From JAGGZI01 sp964399605 (GTDB taxonomy: Archaea > Aenigmatarchaeota > Aenigmatarchaeia > PWEA01 > JAGHBM01), in contig CAYNRH010000010.1 of assembly GCA_964399605.1 (NCBI GenBank), positions 1-21,786 of the forward strand: a stretch of 21,786 nt of DNA, in the 5' to 3' direction. Made by a program: the position numbers and the translations under genes. Under the pieces are notes generated by a model, which saw nothing but the letters and a program-made list of their open reading frames with translations, was not told the DNA's origin and did not search any database. Shown here piece after piece: positions 14,329 to 21,537 of this stretch (within the stretch, counting starts at the first letter, position 1; every line of letters begins with the position of its first letter).

Positions 14329-15594
14329 ATGGGCGAGTTGAAATTCAAGAAAAAACTTATTAAGAACGGCTCAAAACCGAAAAAGAAAATAGGTAAGAAA
14401 ATCAGGGACTTTGAAAAGAAAAGAAGAGCCGAAGTAATAAAGAGGTTCAGCAAGAAAATATTGGAAAAATATGGGCCAATGATAAAATCAATTGTTGCGT
14501 GGGGCAGCGTTGTAAGAAATGAATTCACGCACAAGAGTGATATTGATGTTGTAATTCTAGTTGATGATACAAGAGGAAACCTGAGCAAAGGCTTAAGGGC
14601 ACAAATAGATGATTTTGTATTTAAAACTGCCAACGAGGTGGATGAAAAACTTTCTCCACAACCGGTATGGACAATAACAGAATTTATGAGCATGATAAGA
14701 AGAACCTCTCCGCTCGCGTACAATCTTTTGAAGGATGGTGTTGCTGTCTACGACACTGGCTTCTTTCTAACTAACAAAAGATTGCTTGATATGGGAGAAA
14801 TACCGATAACAAGAGAAGCTGTGGAAAGTAGAATGGAAAATGTCCCAAAAAGATTGAGAAGGGCTGAACACGCCAAGCTATACATAATAGCTGAAGACCT
14901 TTATTATGCTACGCTTGACTCATTACAGGCAGTAGTAATGTATATGGGAAGAGGACCGCCTGATGCCAACCACGCTGCAGAAGTTGGCAGAAAATATTTA
15001 GTTGAAAACGGATTGACAAAGGAAGAATACATAAAGATAATTGAGGATATAATAAAATTTAGAAAGGGAACCGAACATAGAGAGATAAAGGAAATAAAGG
15101 GAGAGGAAATAGATAAGTACATAGAAAGAGCGAAGAAATTTGTAAAAGAAATGGAAAGGATTCTAAAGGTTTTGGAAAATAAAAGAAAAGAATCTGATAT
15201 AGAAAAAACTTATGAAATAATGATAAAGGCAAGCATGGCTGCATTGAAATCCATAGACAAGCTCCCGGAAGACCCCAAAGAATTGCCGTCAGCATTCAAA
15301 AAGCATTTAGTTGAAAGCGGAATGGTAAATCCCGTTTATGAAGATGTTTTCATGAAAATAATTGGAATGAAGAAGATGATGAATGACAAAAAAATTGAAG
15401 AAGTTAGCGAAAGGGATATAAACATAAGCAAGGAATATGTAAGAAGATTTATAGAAAATGTCAAGAAAATAGCCGGTGAAAGGAAATTAAAGGAAATTAA
15501 AAAGATGAAAGCATTGAAAAAGAAGGAAAGTGAAGAATTGGAATCATTGAAAAAGAAAAAAAGTAAAGAAAAAACTAAGAAGAAAACGAATTGA
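14329..15594 (+). CDS. nucleotidyltransferase-HEPN fusion protein
   Basis: 421 residues. A basic N-terminal helix (1-40) precedes a polymerase-beta-type nucleotidyltransferase domain: AWGS (G59, S60) and SDIDVVIL (D71, D73). The third acidic residue is not obvious. Residues about 165-275 are helical and contain R245-x4-H250 (FRKGTEH), the R-x4-6-H signature of HEPN ribonucleases. A second helical domain (about 285-390) resembles HEPN in layout but has no such motif, and the tail (about 390-421) is almost pure Lys/Glu. MNT and HEPN domains commonly occur as toxin-antitoxin pairs; here they are in one chain. GGTG lies five bases before the ATG. It follows the TIM-barrel gene by 55 bp with its own TATA-like CTTTATATAG (14275-14284), and its stop is four bases from that of the opposing phosphoesterase. 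Confidence 0.82.
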   Translation: MGELKFKKKLIKNGSKPKKKIGKKIRDFEKKRRAEVIKRFSKKILEKYGPMIKSIVAWGSVVRNEFTHKSDIDVVILVDDTRGNLSKGLRAQIDDFVFKTANEVDEKLSPQPVWTITEFMSMIRRTSPLAYNLLKDGVAVYDTGFFLTNKRLLDMGEIPITREAVESRMENVPKRLRRAEHAKLYIIAEDLYYATLDSLQAVVMYMGRGPPDANHAAEVGRKYLVENGLTKEEYIKIIEDIIKFRKGTEHREIKEIKGEEIDKYIERAKKFVKEMERILKVLENKRKESDIEKTYEIMIKASMAALKSIDKLPEDPKELPSAFKKHLVESGMVNPVYEDVFMKIIGMKKMMNDKKIEEVSERDINISKEYVRRFIENVKKIAGERKLKEIKKMKALKKKESEELESLKKKKSKEKTKKKTN

Positions 15595-15598
15595 TTTC

Positions 15599-16222
15599 TT
15601 AAGCCAATGAAACATTAACTTCTTCGTCTTTTATCTCTACCAATACGTTTTTCATGGCTGCATTAATTACCGTAGTTTTGCCAATGTTGCTTACTCCAGC
15701 AGCTTCGTGTATGTGTCCGCACAAAAACACGAGAGGCTGGTATTTCTCTATTAGAGCTCTAAGTTCATCACTGCCAACGTGAGAGCCAAAATCTGTCTTG
15801 TCAAGAACTCCCCTGGGAGGGTAATGACTTATAACTATGGTCTTTCTGGGATTGTTCTTAAGCAGACTCTCAAACTTGTCCAAAACATAAGATGCCATAA
15901 AATAATAATCTCCAAGCCCGACAATGTAATAATCCCCAACCTTGACCCTCTTCAAATGGACAAAATGAAATTTTTCATGTATTTTCTCGAGATTAAGAAA
16001 ATAATCTGGGTTGGGATCTATATTCCCGTTTACACAAAAAACTGGCAAGCCAAGGGATATCAAAAAGTTCAATGGCCCCTCAGCATTCCTTCCTTCGCCG
16101 TGCCATCCGTGGGGAGAAAAATCACCTGCAGCAAGGATAGCATCAATATTCTGGAAGCTAACTATTTCTTTCATCTGGACAGGTACTACACCATGCAAAT
16201 CTGATGTGCACAGAAATTTCAT
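15599..16222 (-). CDS. calcineurin-like metallophosphoesterase
   Basis: 207 residues with all metal-ligand blocks: SDLHG (D8, H10), AAGD (D34), NGNID (N67), SHYPP (H133) and CGHIH (H170, H172). This is the compact archaeal MPE/YfcE-like form of a two-metal phosphodiesterase; the substrate is unknown. A TATA-like ACATTTAAATTC lies about 25 bp upstream of ATG 16222 on the minus strand, so the mRNA is likely leaderless. That promoter sits inside the T-rich end of the upstream peptidase gene. The gene converges with the nucleotidyltransferase-HEPN gene with four bases between the stops. Confidence 0.9.
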   Translation of the reverse strand: MKFLCTSDLHGVVPVQMKEIVSFQNIDAILAAGDFSPHGWHGEGRNAEGPLNFLISLGLPVFCVNGNIDPNPDYFLNLEKIHEKFHFVHLKRVKVGDYYIVGLGDYYFMASYVLDKFESLLKNNPRKTIVISHYPPRGVLDKTDFGSHVGSDELRALIEKYQPLVFLCGHIHEAAGVSNIGKTTVINAAMKNVLVEIKDEEVNVSLA

Positions 16223-16256
16223 ATTGTTAAAATAAGAGAAAAAGAATTTAAATGTT

Positions 16257-16985
16257 TTAGGGTGGATATATGTAAAGCGCTTCCTGTGTGAATGGGTTTG
16301 TTGTGTCTTTATTTTCTGGATTTTCTAAATCTCTGGCTGTAACATCTCTACTTAACCTCCATGCCTTTAAAAGATGTGCCCTATCCATTTTAATATAATG
16401 TCCTGACAATTCTTTTATTTCTTTTATCTTACTCAAATCTATGTCTGGGTTTTTATATATTATCCATCCAGCAGGGTCATGAATAACGAAAGTATCCGAA
16501 CTTTTATCATAATCACATAATACAATCCAATGTGCCCACCACTCGTAGCCTCCCCTTGCATACTTAGAATAAAGAACATCGCCGTTTACCAAAACAATAA
16601 CAGGTTTCCCTTCCTTAACAAGAGAAAAAACATTCCTTTCTATGTCATCTGTTATAACTTCTTTTACACCTAATTTCAACACCTCATCACGGCGCCCAAT
16701 GGCATAGCTGTGTATATCCTTTGATGGATCAGTCTGAATCTTGTTTTCTAGCTTATATATAACAACATTGAATCCCTGTGCTCTGGCATAATATGCCATA
16801 TCATAATCTATTGCTCCTGCCCAAGGACTCCCCTTAATCAAGCTTTTCTCTATTTCGTGAACCAGGTTCGTGACATCCTTGTTTTCTTCCCTGATTATAT
16901 TCTTCCATGCATCGATAACTGCCAAAACACATGCCATATTGCATATCTTAGAAGATTTTGACTGAATATAGTTTGGAATCTGCAT
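16257..16985 (-). CDS. C39-like papain-fold cysteine peptidase domain protein
   Basis: 242 residues. The order of key residues matches peptidase family C39-like domains: Q8, C15 in KICNMACVLAVI (aligned with the DCG-x-AC-L-x-M pattern), H152 in WWAHWIVLCDYD, and D170 in VIHDPAG. The Gly that normally follows the Cys is Asn here. No signal peptide or membrane segment is seen, and no ABC transporter is nearby, so this is not an obvious bacteriocin leader peptidase; a soluble cytoplasmic peptidase or amidase-type enzyme is more likely. The start at 16985 fits a leaderless transcript with an AT-rich TATA-like box 20-30 bp upstream in the region shared with trm1. Confidence 0.8.
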   Translation of the reverse strand: MQIPNYIQSKSSKICNMACVLAVIDAWKNIIREENKDVTNLVHEIEKSLIKGSPWAGAIDYDMAYYARAQGFNVVIYKLENKIQTDPSKDIHSYAIGRRDEVLKLGVKEVITDDIERNVFSLVKEGKPVIVLVNGDVLYSKYARGGYEWWAHWIVLCDYDKSSDTFVIHDPAGWIIYKNPDIDLSKIKEIKELSGHYIKMDRAHLLKAWRLSRDVTARDLENPENKDTTNPFTQEALYIYPP

Positions 16986-17021
16986 AATTAATTATTTAAT
17001 CGACATAACTTAAATTATTGT
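16986..17021. promoter_or_regulatory. 36-bp divergent promoter, C39-like gene / trm1
   Basis: Only 36 bp separate two outward-facing start codons. ATTATTTAAT (16989-16998) is about 27 bp before the trm1 ATG, and AATTTAAGT read on the minus strand (plus 17006-17014) is about 25 bp before the peptidase ATG. Each TATA-like box therefore lies close to the transcript start of the opposite gene, leaving no room for leaders. Confidence 0.55.
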
Positions 17022-18116
17022 ATGAAACTCAGGGAGATTCAAGAAGGTGAAGTTAAGTTAAAAATTCCGGACGTGAAAAAGCCGGAGCAGGGAGAAGTAT
17101 TCTACAACCCTATAATGGAAATGGACAGAAACATTTCTGTGTGTCTGTTGCCTCTTCTTTCTGGAGTGCTTAACAAAAAAAGGAGTGAAATAAAGGCGCT
17201 GGATGCACTCTCAGCCACTGGTGTAAGGGCACTGCGCTACACCAAAGAAACAAAAATAAACACCCACGCAAACGATGCAAACCCAAAAGCCTTTGAACTG
17301 ATAAAGAAAAACGCCAAACTAAACAATGCCGAAATGACAATAACAGAAGAAGATGCCAATATAGTGTTGAGAAAAAACAAATTTGATTTCATAGACATAG
17401 ACCCATTTGGCTCGCCTGTTCCTTTTCTGGATTCCGCCGCCAGAAGCTTTCCAAAAGAAGGCTTTTTAGCTGTAACAGCAACTGATACTGCCCCATTATG
17501 CGGAACTTATCCAAAGGTTTGCTTAAGGAGATATGGCATAAAATCCTTTAAGCCTGACTACTACAATGAACTGGGAATAAGAATCCTGATTTCTTCAATG
17601 ATAAGAGCTTTTGCAAAGTATGAAAAAAAGTTTATGCCTTATCTGAGCTATTCCAGGAGGCACTATTTCCGGGTTTATGGAAAAATAGAGAGCGGTGTGA
17701 AAAAAGTCAATGACTCATTAAAAGAATTTGGATATATGAGCCACTGTTTCAACTGTGGATGGAGAGCAAAATCACTGGAGAAAGCATGCCCTGTTTGTGG
17801 CGCTAAAACAGAATTCTGTGAGGTTTATCTTGGAAAAATCCAAAACAAAAATTTTCTCAATCTGCTGGCAAAGCAACTTCAGAAAAGAATGCTTGTAAAA
17901 GAAGAAAATTTCATTCAGAAAATAGATGAAGAATTAGCATCCCCTTTCTATTATGACATACATTACATATGCAAAAAATCAGGGAAACAAATAAAAAAAA
18001 CAGACTATATCATAAGCAGGCTCAAACCTCTTGGGTTTAAAGCATCAAGAACCCACTTTTGTCCAACAGCAATTAAAACAGATGCCGATTTTGAAAAAAT
18101 GATAAAAATTATATGA
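17022..18116 (+). CDS. trm1: tRNA (guanine26-N2)-dimethyltransferase Trm1
   Basis: 364 residues, normal archaeal Trm1 length. It makes N2,N2-dimethylguanosine at G26 of tRNA using S-adenosylmethionine. Motif I DALSATGVRALRY (61-73), ANDAN (83-87) and the catalytic IDIDPFGSP (124-132) are intact, as is the C-terminal zinc site C242-x2-C245 / C256-x2-C259. The N terminus reads EGEVKLKIP and FYNPIMEMDRN, typical of the family. The ATG is immediately preceded by A/T-rich DNA without Shine-Dalgarno and is likely leaderless. The tRNA-Leu of this window has G at position 26 (2985), a possible substrate. Its stop abuts the stop of the opposing Cys-rich gene. Confidence 0.96.
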   Translation: MKLREIQEGEVKLKIPDVKKPEQGEVFYNPIMEMDRNISVCLLPLLSGVLNKKRSEIKALDALSATGVRALRYTKETKINTHANDANPKAFELIKKNAKLNNAEMTITEEDANIVLRKNKFDFIDIDPFGSPVPFLDSAARSFPKEGFLAVTATDTAPLCGTYPKVCLRRYGIKSFKPDYYNELGIRILISSMIRAFAKYEKKFMPYLSYSRRHYFRVYGKIESGVKKVNDSLKEFGYMSHCFNCGWRAKSLEKACPVCGAKTEFCEVYLGKIQNKNFLNLLAKQLQKRMLVKEENFIQKIDEELASPFYYDIHYICKKSGKQIKKTDYIISRLKPLGFKASRTHFCPTAIKTDADFEKMIKII

Positions 18117-18344
18117 TTATTTCTTTTTCTGAAAACCATCATAGAATGGACATACGCCATGCTGTGTCCAAAAACATCTCCTTCCAAAACATTGTCCGGT
18201 TTCCTTATAGAAATTACACTCTTCAACAACTCTTCCCCTTCTCTGAACTACAGGTTTCCTTACCTTAACCAAGTCCTGCATATTCCTGAAAGGGAAAACA
18301 TGCTCCTTCAAGCTTATACTATCATCTTTAATTTCTATAACCAT
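18117..18344 (-). CDS. small Cys-rich protein, probable metal binder, downstream of TFB
   Basis: 75 residues, family not recognised. The C-terminal half has C43-x8-C52-x4-C57-x7-C65 with H62 between the last two, in a basic and aromatic setting (GRRCFWTQHGVCPFYDG), which looks like a zinc site of CCCH- or CCCC-type. The N-terminal half is a small mixed-strand region ending in a basic KVRKPVVQRRGR segment. GGTG is about eight bases before ATG 18344. It starts 17 bp behind the TFB stop on the same strand, so the two are probably co-transcribed, suggesting a role close to nucleic acid or transcription. Confidence 0.68.
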   Translation of the reverse strand: MVIEIKDDSISLKEHVFPFRNMQDLVKVRKPVVQRRGRVVEECNFYKETGQCFGRRCFWTQHGVCPFYDGFQKKK

Positions 18345-18361
18345 TCTAATAACACACCCCT

Positions 18362-19309
18362 TTATTCTTCTTCCCTAACCTTTTTCTCAACCTCTTCTTC
18401 TATTCCTAATTTTTCAACAATTTCCTTGTACCTGTTTCTTATGGTAACTTCTGTCACACCAACAACATCAGCCACTTCCCTCTGGGTTCTTTTCTCATCA
18501 TTTAAAACCGCTGCTATGTAAAGGGCGGCGGCGGCAACTCCAGTAGGGCCTTTTCCAGAAGTAATATCATGCTCTTTGGCTTTCTTTAAAATATCTATTG
18601 CCTTAGCCTGAACCTTATCGCCAAGGCCAAGCATAGTTGCAAACCTCGGTATATAATCCTCTGGCTGCGAAGGCAGAATCCTTATGTTCAATTCCCTGCA
18701 TATATATCTATAGGTTCTTCCGATTTCTCTTTTGTCAACACCTGAAACGTCTGTTATTTCGTCAAGAGTTCTTGGCGACTTGAATTCCCTGCATATTGCA
18801 TACAACAGAGCAGCAACAACAGACTCCATTGACCTTCCCCTGACAAGCCCTTTGTCAACAGCAATTTCATATGCCTTGGCAACTTCCTCGTGAATATTTT
18901 TTGGCAAACCCAAAAATGAAACCAACCTTTGCAATTCAGAAAGAGCAAAACTTAAATTTCTATCTTTACTCTCAACAAGCCTCTTCTGCCACTTTCTTAG
19001 CCTGTAATATTGTGCTCTCTTCTTTGCAGAAACCTTGAAAAATTCTCCGGGACCCTTTCCTATTTCAGTAATCATCCCCTTGTCGTGCTTTGTTGGAGTC
19101 AAAGGCGCACCTGTTCTTGCCCTTTTTGACCTTTGTTCCTGGTCAAAAGCCCTCCACTCCTGCCTAAGATCAATTACATTATCCTCAATTATTAAACCGC
19201 AATTAGCACAGATTATTTCTCCCCTGGATGGGTCCTCTATTAAATGTGTAGAACCACATTCTGGGCAAACTTCTCTTGTGTTAACAGTCTTTGCTCTTTT
19301 TTTAACCAT
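18362..19309 (-). CDS. tfb: transcription initiation factor TFB
   Basis: Archaeal TFIIB homologue that bridges TBP-bound promoter DNA and RNA polymerase; about 315 residues from ATG 19309. Numbering from GTG 19318, the zinc ribbon is C18-x2-C21 / C37-x2-C40, followed by the B-reader/linker (EWRAFDQEQRSKRARTG) and two cyclin folds (about 115-205 and 210-305) with GRSMESVVAALLYAICR and GKGPTGVAAAALYIAA repeats. The recognition helix near TQREVADVVGVTEVTIRNRY should read the BRE. Starts GTG 19318 and ATG 19309 are both possible; a TATATATAC about 50 bp upstream of the ATG allows a short leader. All domains appear intact. Only one TFB is seen in the window. Confidence 0.96.
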   Translation of the reverse strand: MVKKRAKTVNTREVCPECGSTHLIEDPSRGEIICANCGLIIEDNVIDLRQEWRAFDQEQRSKRARTGAPLTPTKHDKGMITEIGKGPGEFFKVSAKKRAQYYRLRKWQKRLVESKDRNLSFALSELQRLVSFLGLPKNIHEEVAKAYEIAVDKGLVRGRSMESVVAALLYAICREFKSPRTLDEITDVSGVDKREIGRTYRYICRELNIRILPSQPEDYIPRFATMLGLGDKVQAKAIDILKKAKEHDITSGKGPTGVAAAALYIAAVLNDEKRTQREVADVVGVTEVTIRNRYKEIVEKLGIEEEVEKKVREEE

Positions 19310-19382
19310 ATACACCACAAAACTTTAATCATTTTTTAATGGTAACAAATAATTTTTGTATATATACTTTTAGCAGAACTAG

Positions 19383-19390
19383 TATATAAA
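19383..19390 (+). promoter_or_regulatory. plus-strand TATA box TATATAAA before a candidate small RNA
   Basis: TATATAAA lies 24 bp (centre to end) before the inverted repeat that starts at 19411. No plus-strand protein gene follows, so it either drives the candidate RNA or is part of the AT-rich upstream region of tfb. Confidence 0.35.
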
Positions 19391-19410
19391 GTTAACGTTT
19401 TTTTTAATTA

Positions 19411-19471
19411 CTTTTAGTTGGTGAATTTTCACTATACAGTTATATTATAGTGTATACTAAAAGCCTTTTTT
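19411..19471 (+). ncRNA. candidate small hairpin RNA with T-run end
   Basis: CTTTTAGT (19411-19418) pairs with ACTAAAAG (19456-19463), and inside it CACTATA (19430-19436) pairs with TATAGTG (19446-19452) around a 9-nt loop. Six T's (19466-19471) and further T-runs follow at once on the plus strand, and a TATA box sits at the right distance upstream. There are 11 unpaired bases on the 5' side and three on the 3' side between the helices. No box C/D motifs and no ACA box are evident. The rest of 19319-19484 shows only AT-rich DNA. It could instead be an operator-like inverted repeat. Confidence 0.35.
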
Positions 19472-19484
19472 AATGTTTTTCTTT

Positions 19485-20753
19485 TTATCTATTCAACAAG
19501 CTTTCCTTTATTTTCTCAACTTCATCCATAATTTTATTAGAATCTAAAACAAACTTCCTGCCTCTCATTAAAATTTTGCCATCGCATATTACTGTATCAA
19601 CATCCTCGCCGTTGCAGGCGTAAACCAAATGTGACACTGGATTGTAAACCGGTGTGAGATGCGGCTTTCTGAAATCAACCAATATCAAATCTGCCTTTTT
19701 CCCAACCTCCAATGAACCTATTTTCTTTTCAAGCCCCAGCGCTTTTGCGCCATTTATTGTAGCCATCTCCAGTGCGCGCTGTGCTGGAATCAGTGTAGGA
19801 TTCAGGTTATGCACCTTGTGAAGAAGTGCTACTGTCTTAACCTCTTCAAAAATATCAAGATTGTTGTTGGAAGACGGTCCATCTGAGCCCAGAGAGACAA
19901 CACCTTTCATTTTTTGTATAGGTGCAACACCACTTGCCAATTTCATGTTGGATATTGGACAGTGTGTAACTTTTGCTCCTCTTTTGTAAATTAAACCTAT
20001 CTCCTTGTCTGACAACCATATGGAATGGGCAAGAAGAGTTTTCTCCGTGAGAAGCCCCAAGGAATCCAAAAATTCAATTGGCCTCATGCCATACTTTTCC
20101 TTTATTTGCCTTACCTCTTCCTGGGTTTCAGAAGCATGAATGTGGACAATTGCACCAGTTTCTTCTGATATGCCCTTAACCTCCAAAAGCTCTTCTTTGG
20201 TGCAGGCATATGGAGAATGCGGACCCAAGGCAATTTTTATTTTTCCCGAATCATTTTTAAGAAATTTCTCGGCATTTTTCGCGCTGGATTTTTTGTCTAT
20301 GTTTTCAAATATTGCGGGTGAAATAACAGCCCTCAATCCCGACTCTTTTACAGCCTTTAAAATTTCCTCCGGATGTGGATACATATCCGAAAAGGTCGTA
20401 ACGCCAAAACTTATCATCTCCAAGTTTGCAAGCAAAGAGCCGTAGTATATGTCCCTTGGCTTTAACTTTGCCTCAAGCGGCCATATTTTTTTCTGGAGCC
20501 AGTCCATGAGTGGAAGGTCATCTGCATACCCCCTCATGAGAGTCATTGGTGTATGGGTGTGAGTATGTATCAAACCCGGCAAGGCAACCATTCCTTCCCC
20601 GTCTATAGTTTCTTCTCCTCTGTATTTTTTGGAAAGCTCACTGCTCTTCCCTATATCCAAAATCTTGTTCTCCTCTATAAAAATGGCACCGTTTTTGATT
20701 ACTTCTTCTCTCGGATTCATTGTAACGATGTACCTTATATTCTTAATTAACAT
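19485..20753 (-). CDS. MtaD/DadD-type amidohydrolase (adenosine-derivative deaminase)
   Basis: 422 residues, metal-dependent amidohydrolase of the 5'-deoxyadenosine / methylthioadenosine / S-adenosylhomocysteine deaminase group. Metal ligands: H65 and H67 in THTHTPMTLMRG, H206 in HIHASET, H243 in LAHSIWL and D291 in SLGSDGPSSNN; E209 is the likely proton shuttle. The block CPISNMKLASG (265-275) is typical of this group. It would recycle nucleosides left by SAM-using enzymes, such as Trm1 encoded nearby, but this link is inference. AAGCTTTATATT on the minus strand near 20783-20794 lies about 30-35 bp before ATG 20753, with no clear Shine-Dalgarno. Substrate preference cannot be read from the sequence. 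Confidence 0.92.
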   Translation of the reverse strand: MLIKNIRYIVTMNPREEVIKNGAIFIEENKILDIGKSSELSKKYRGEETIDGEGMVALPGLIHTHTHTPMTLMRGYADDLPLMDWLQKKIWPLEAKLKPRDIYYGSLLANLEMISFGVTTFSDMYPHPEEILKAVKESGLRAVISPAIFENIDKKSSAKNAEKFLKNDSGKIKIALGPHSPYACTKEELLEVKGISEETGAIVHIHASETQEEVRQIKEKYGMRPIEFLDSLGLLTEKTLLAHSIWLSDKEIGLIYKRGAKVTHCPISNMKLASGVAPIQKMKGVVSLGSDGPSSNNNLDIFEEVKTVALLHKVHNLNPTLIPAQRALEMATINGAKALGLEKKIGSLEVGKKADLILVDFRKPHLTPVYNPVSHLVYACNGEDVDTVICDGKILMRGRKFVLDSNKIMDEVEKIKESLLNR

Positions 20754-20808
20754 AAAAACAAATTGTAAGAAAAGGAATATAAAGCTTAAAAACAGAGAGA
20801 AAAAATTA

Positions 20809-21042
20809 TCAGAGTTCTTTTAAAATTTCTTCTTTTATCTGACTCTTGATTTTTTCCTTCAGTTCGTCCTTTAATTCTGTCTTCAACTCTTGAATTATTT
20901 CGCTCTTTATCTCATCAACTATTTCCTTAACAACTTTTGACTTAACTTCATTGCCTATACTCTCATCCATATCTACACCTCCTTCAGAAACTGGCTCAAC
21001 ATTCTCAGACTTTTCTGCCTTTTTAAAAAATGGCAACTTCAT
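20809..21042 (-). CDS. small charged coiled-coil-like protein beside the PrsW-like gene
   Basis: 77 residues from ATG 21042 (an in-frame GTG at 21051 would add three). Not recognised. The N terminus is LPFFKK, followed by an acidic disordered piece; from about residue 30 the rest is one long amphipathic helix of repeating Ile/Leu, Glu and Lys (KSEIIQELKTELKDELKEKI and on). It resembles the C-terminal half of the small protein at the window end (21780-21529) in composition. It is divergent from the PrsW-like gene across 39 bp. Confidence 0.6.
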   Translation of the reverse strand: MKLPFFKKAEKSENVEPVSEGGVDMDESIGNEVKSKVVKEIVDEIKSEIIQELKTELKDELKEKIKSQIKEEILKEL

Positions 21043-21081
21043 ACAAACCACTTTATATTTAATTGCCCTTTATTAATATTT

Positions 21082-21537
21082 ATGCCTCTCTTCAAGAGTG
21101 ATGTAGCAAAAGAATTTGCAGTATTTTTCATTTTAATAGCGTCTGTCGTCATAGTTTACCCAATATATCTTCTTGAATATGCTCTTTCAGGCACAGGCAC
21201 CCTCCCCTACATATCACCATTCATAGAAGAAACAATAAAAGGACTTGTGATTTTTTACTTCATCAAGAAAACTAATCCGGACATAAAAGGCGCTATGCTC
21301 TATGGTATTGCAATGGGTGGTGGTTACGGTTTTATAGAAAATCTGTTATATGGCATAAAACTCATACCAAATCCTTACTTCTTTGGCATTATGGGGCTCA
21401 GGTTCCTCTACCCCTTGTTTATTCACATAAACTCTTCCACTGTATTTTCTGTTATGTCAAATAAAAAGCTTATATTTTTGGGACTTATAATGGCTATAAT
21501 TATTCATCTTATGTACAACATGGCTGTATTACTTTAA
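21082..21537 (+). CDS. minimal PrsW-like intramembrane protease
   Basis: 151 residues, shorter than PrsW of bacteria (about 220). Four to five hydrophobic segments carry the family motifs: PFIEETIKG (E49, E50, K53), GYGFIEN (E86, N87), the His-containing PLFIHINSS (H115) and IIIHLMYN (H142, N146). PrsW-family and related CPBP proteins are membrane metalloproteases or scaffolds. The catalytic-type residues are kept despite the short length, so it may be active. TTATATTTA (21053-21061) about 25 bp upstream of ATG 21082 suggests a leaderless mRNA. Its end overlaps the opposing small gene by nine bases. Targets are unknown; the two flanking small charged proteins are candidates only by position. 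Confidence 0.78.
   Translation: MPLFKSDVAKEFAVFFILIASVVIVYPIYLLEYALSGTGTLPYISPFIEETIKGLVIFYFIKKTNPDIKGAMLYGIAMGGGYGFIENLLYGIKLIPNPYFFGIMGLRFLYPLFIHINSSTVFSVMSNKKLIFLGLIMAIIIHLMYNMAVLL

Noticed and set aside
19411..19471. Intrinsic terminator of the deaminase gene
   Set aside because: The T-run follows the hairpin on the plus strand only; for the minus-strand deaminase transcript the hairpin is followed by A-rich, not T-rich, sequence.
19411..19471. Box C/D or H/ACA guide RNA
   Set aside because: No RUGAUGA/CUGA boxes and no ACA three bases from the end are present, so a guide RNA class cannot be assigned.
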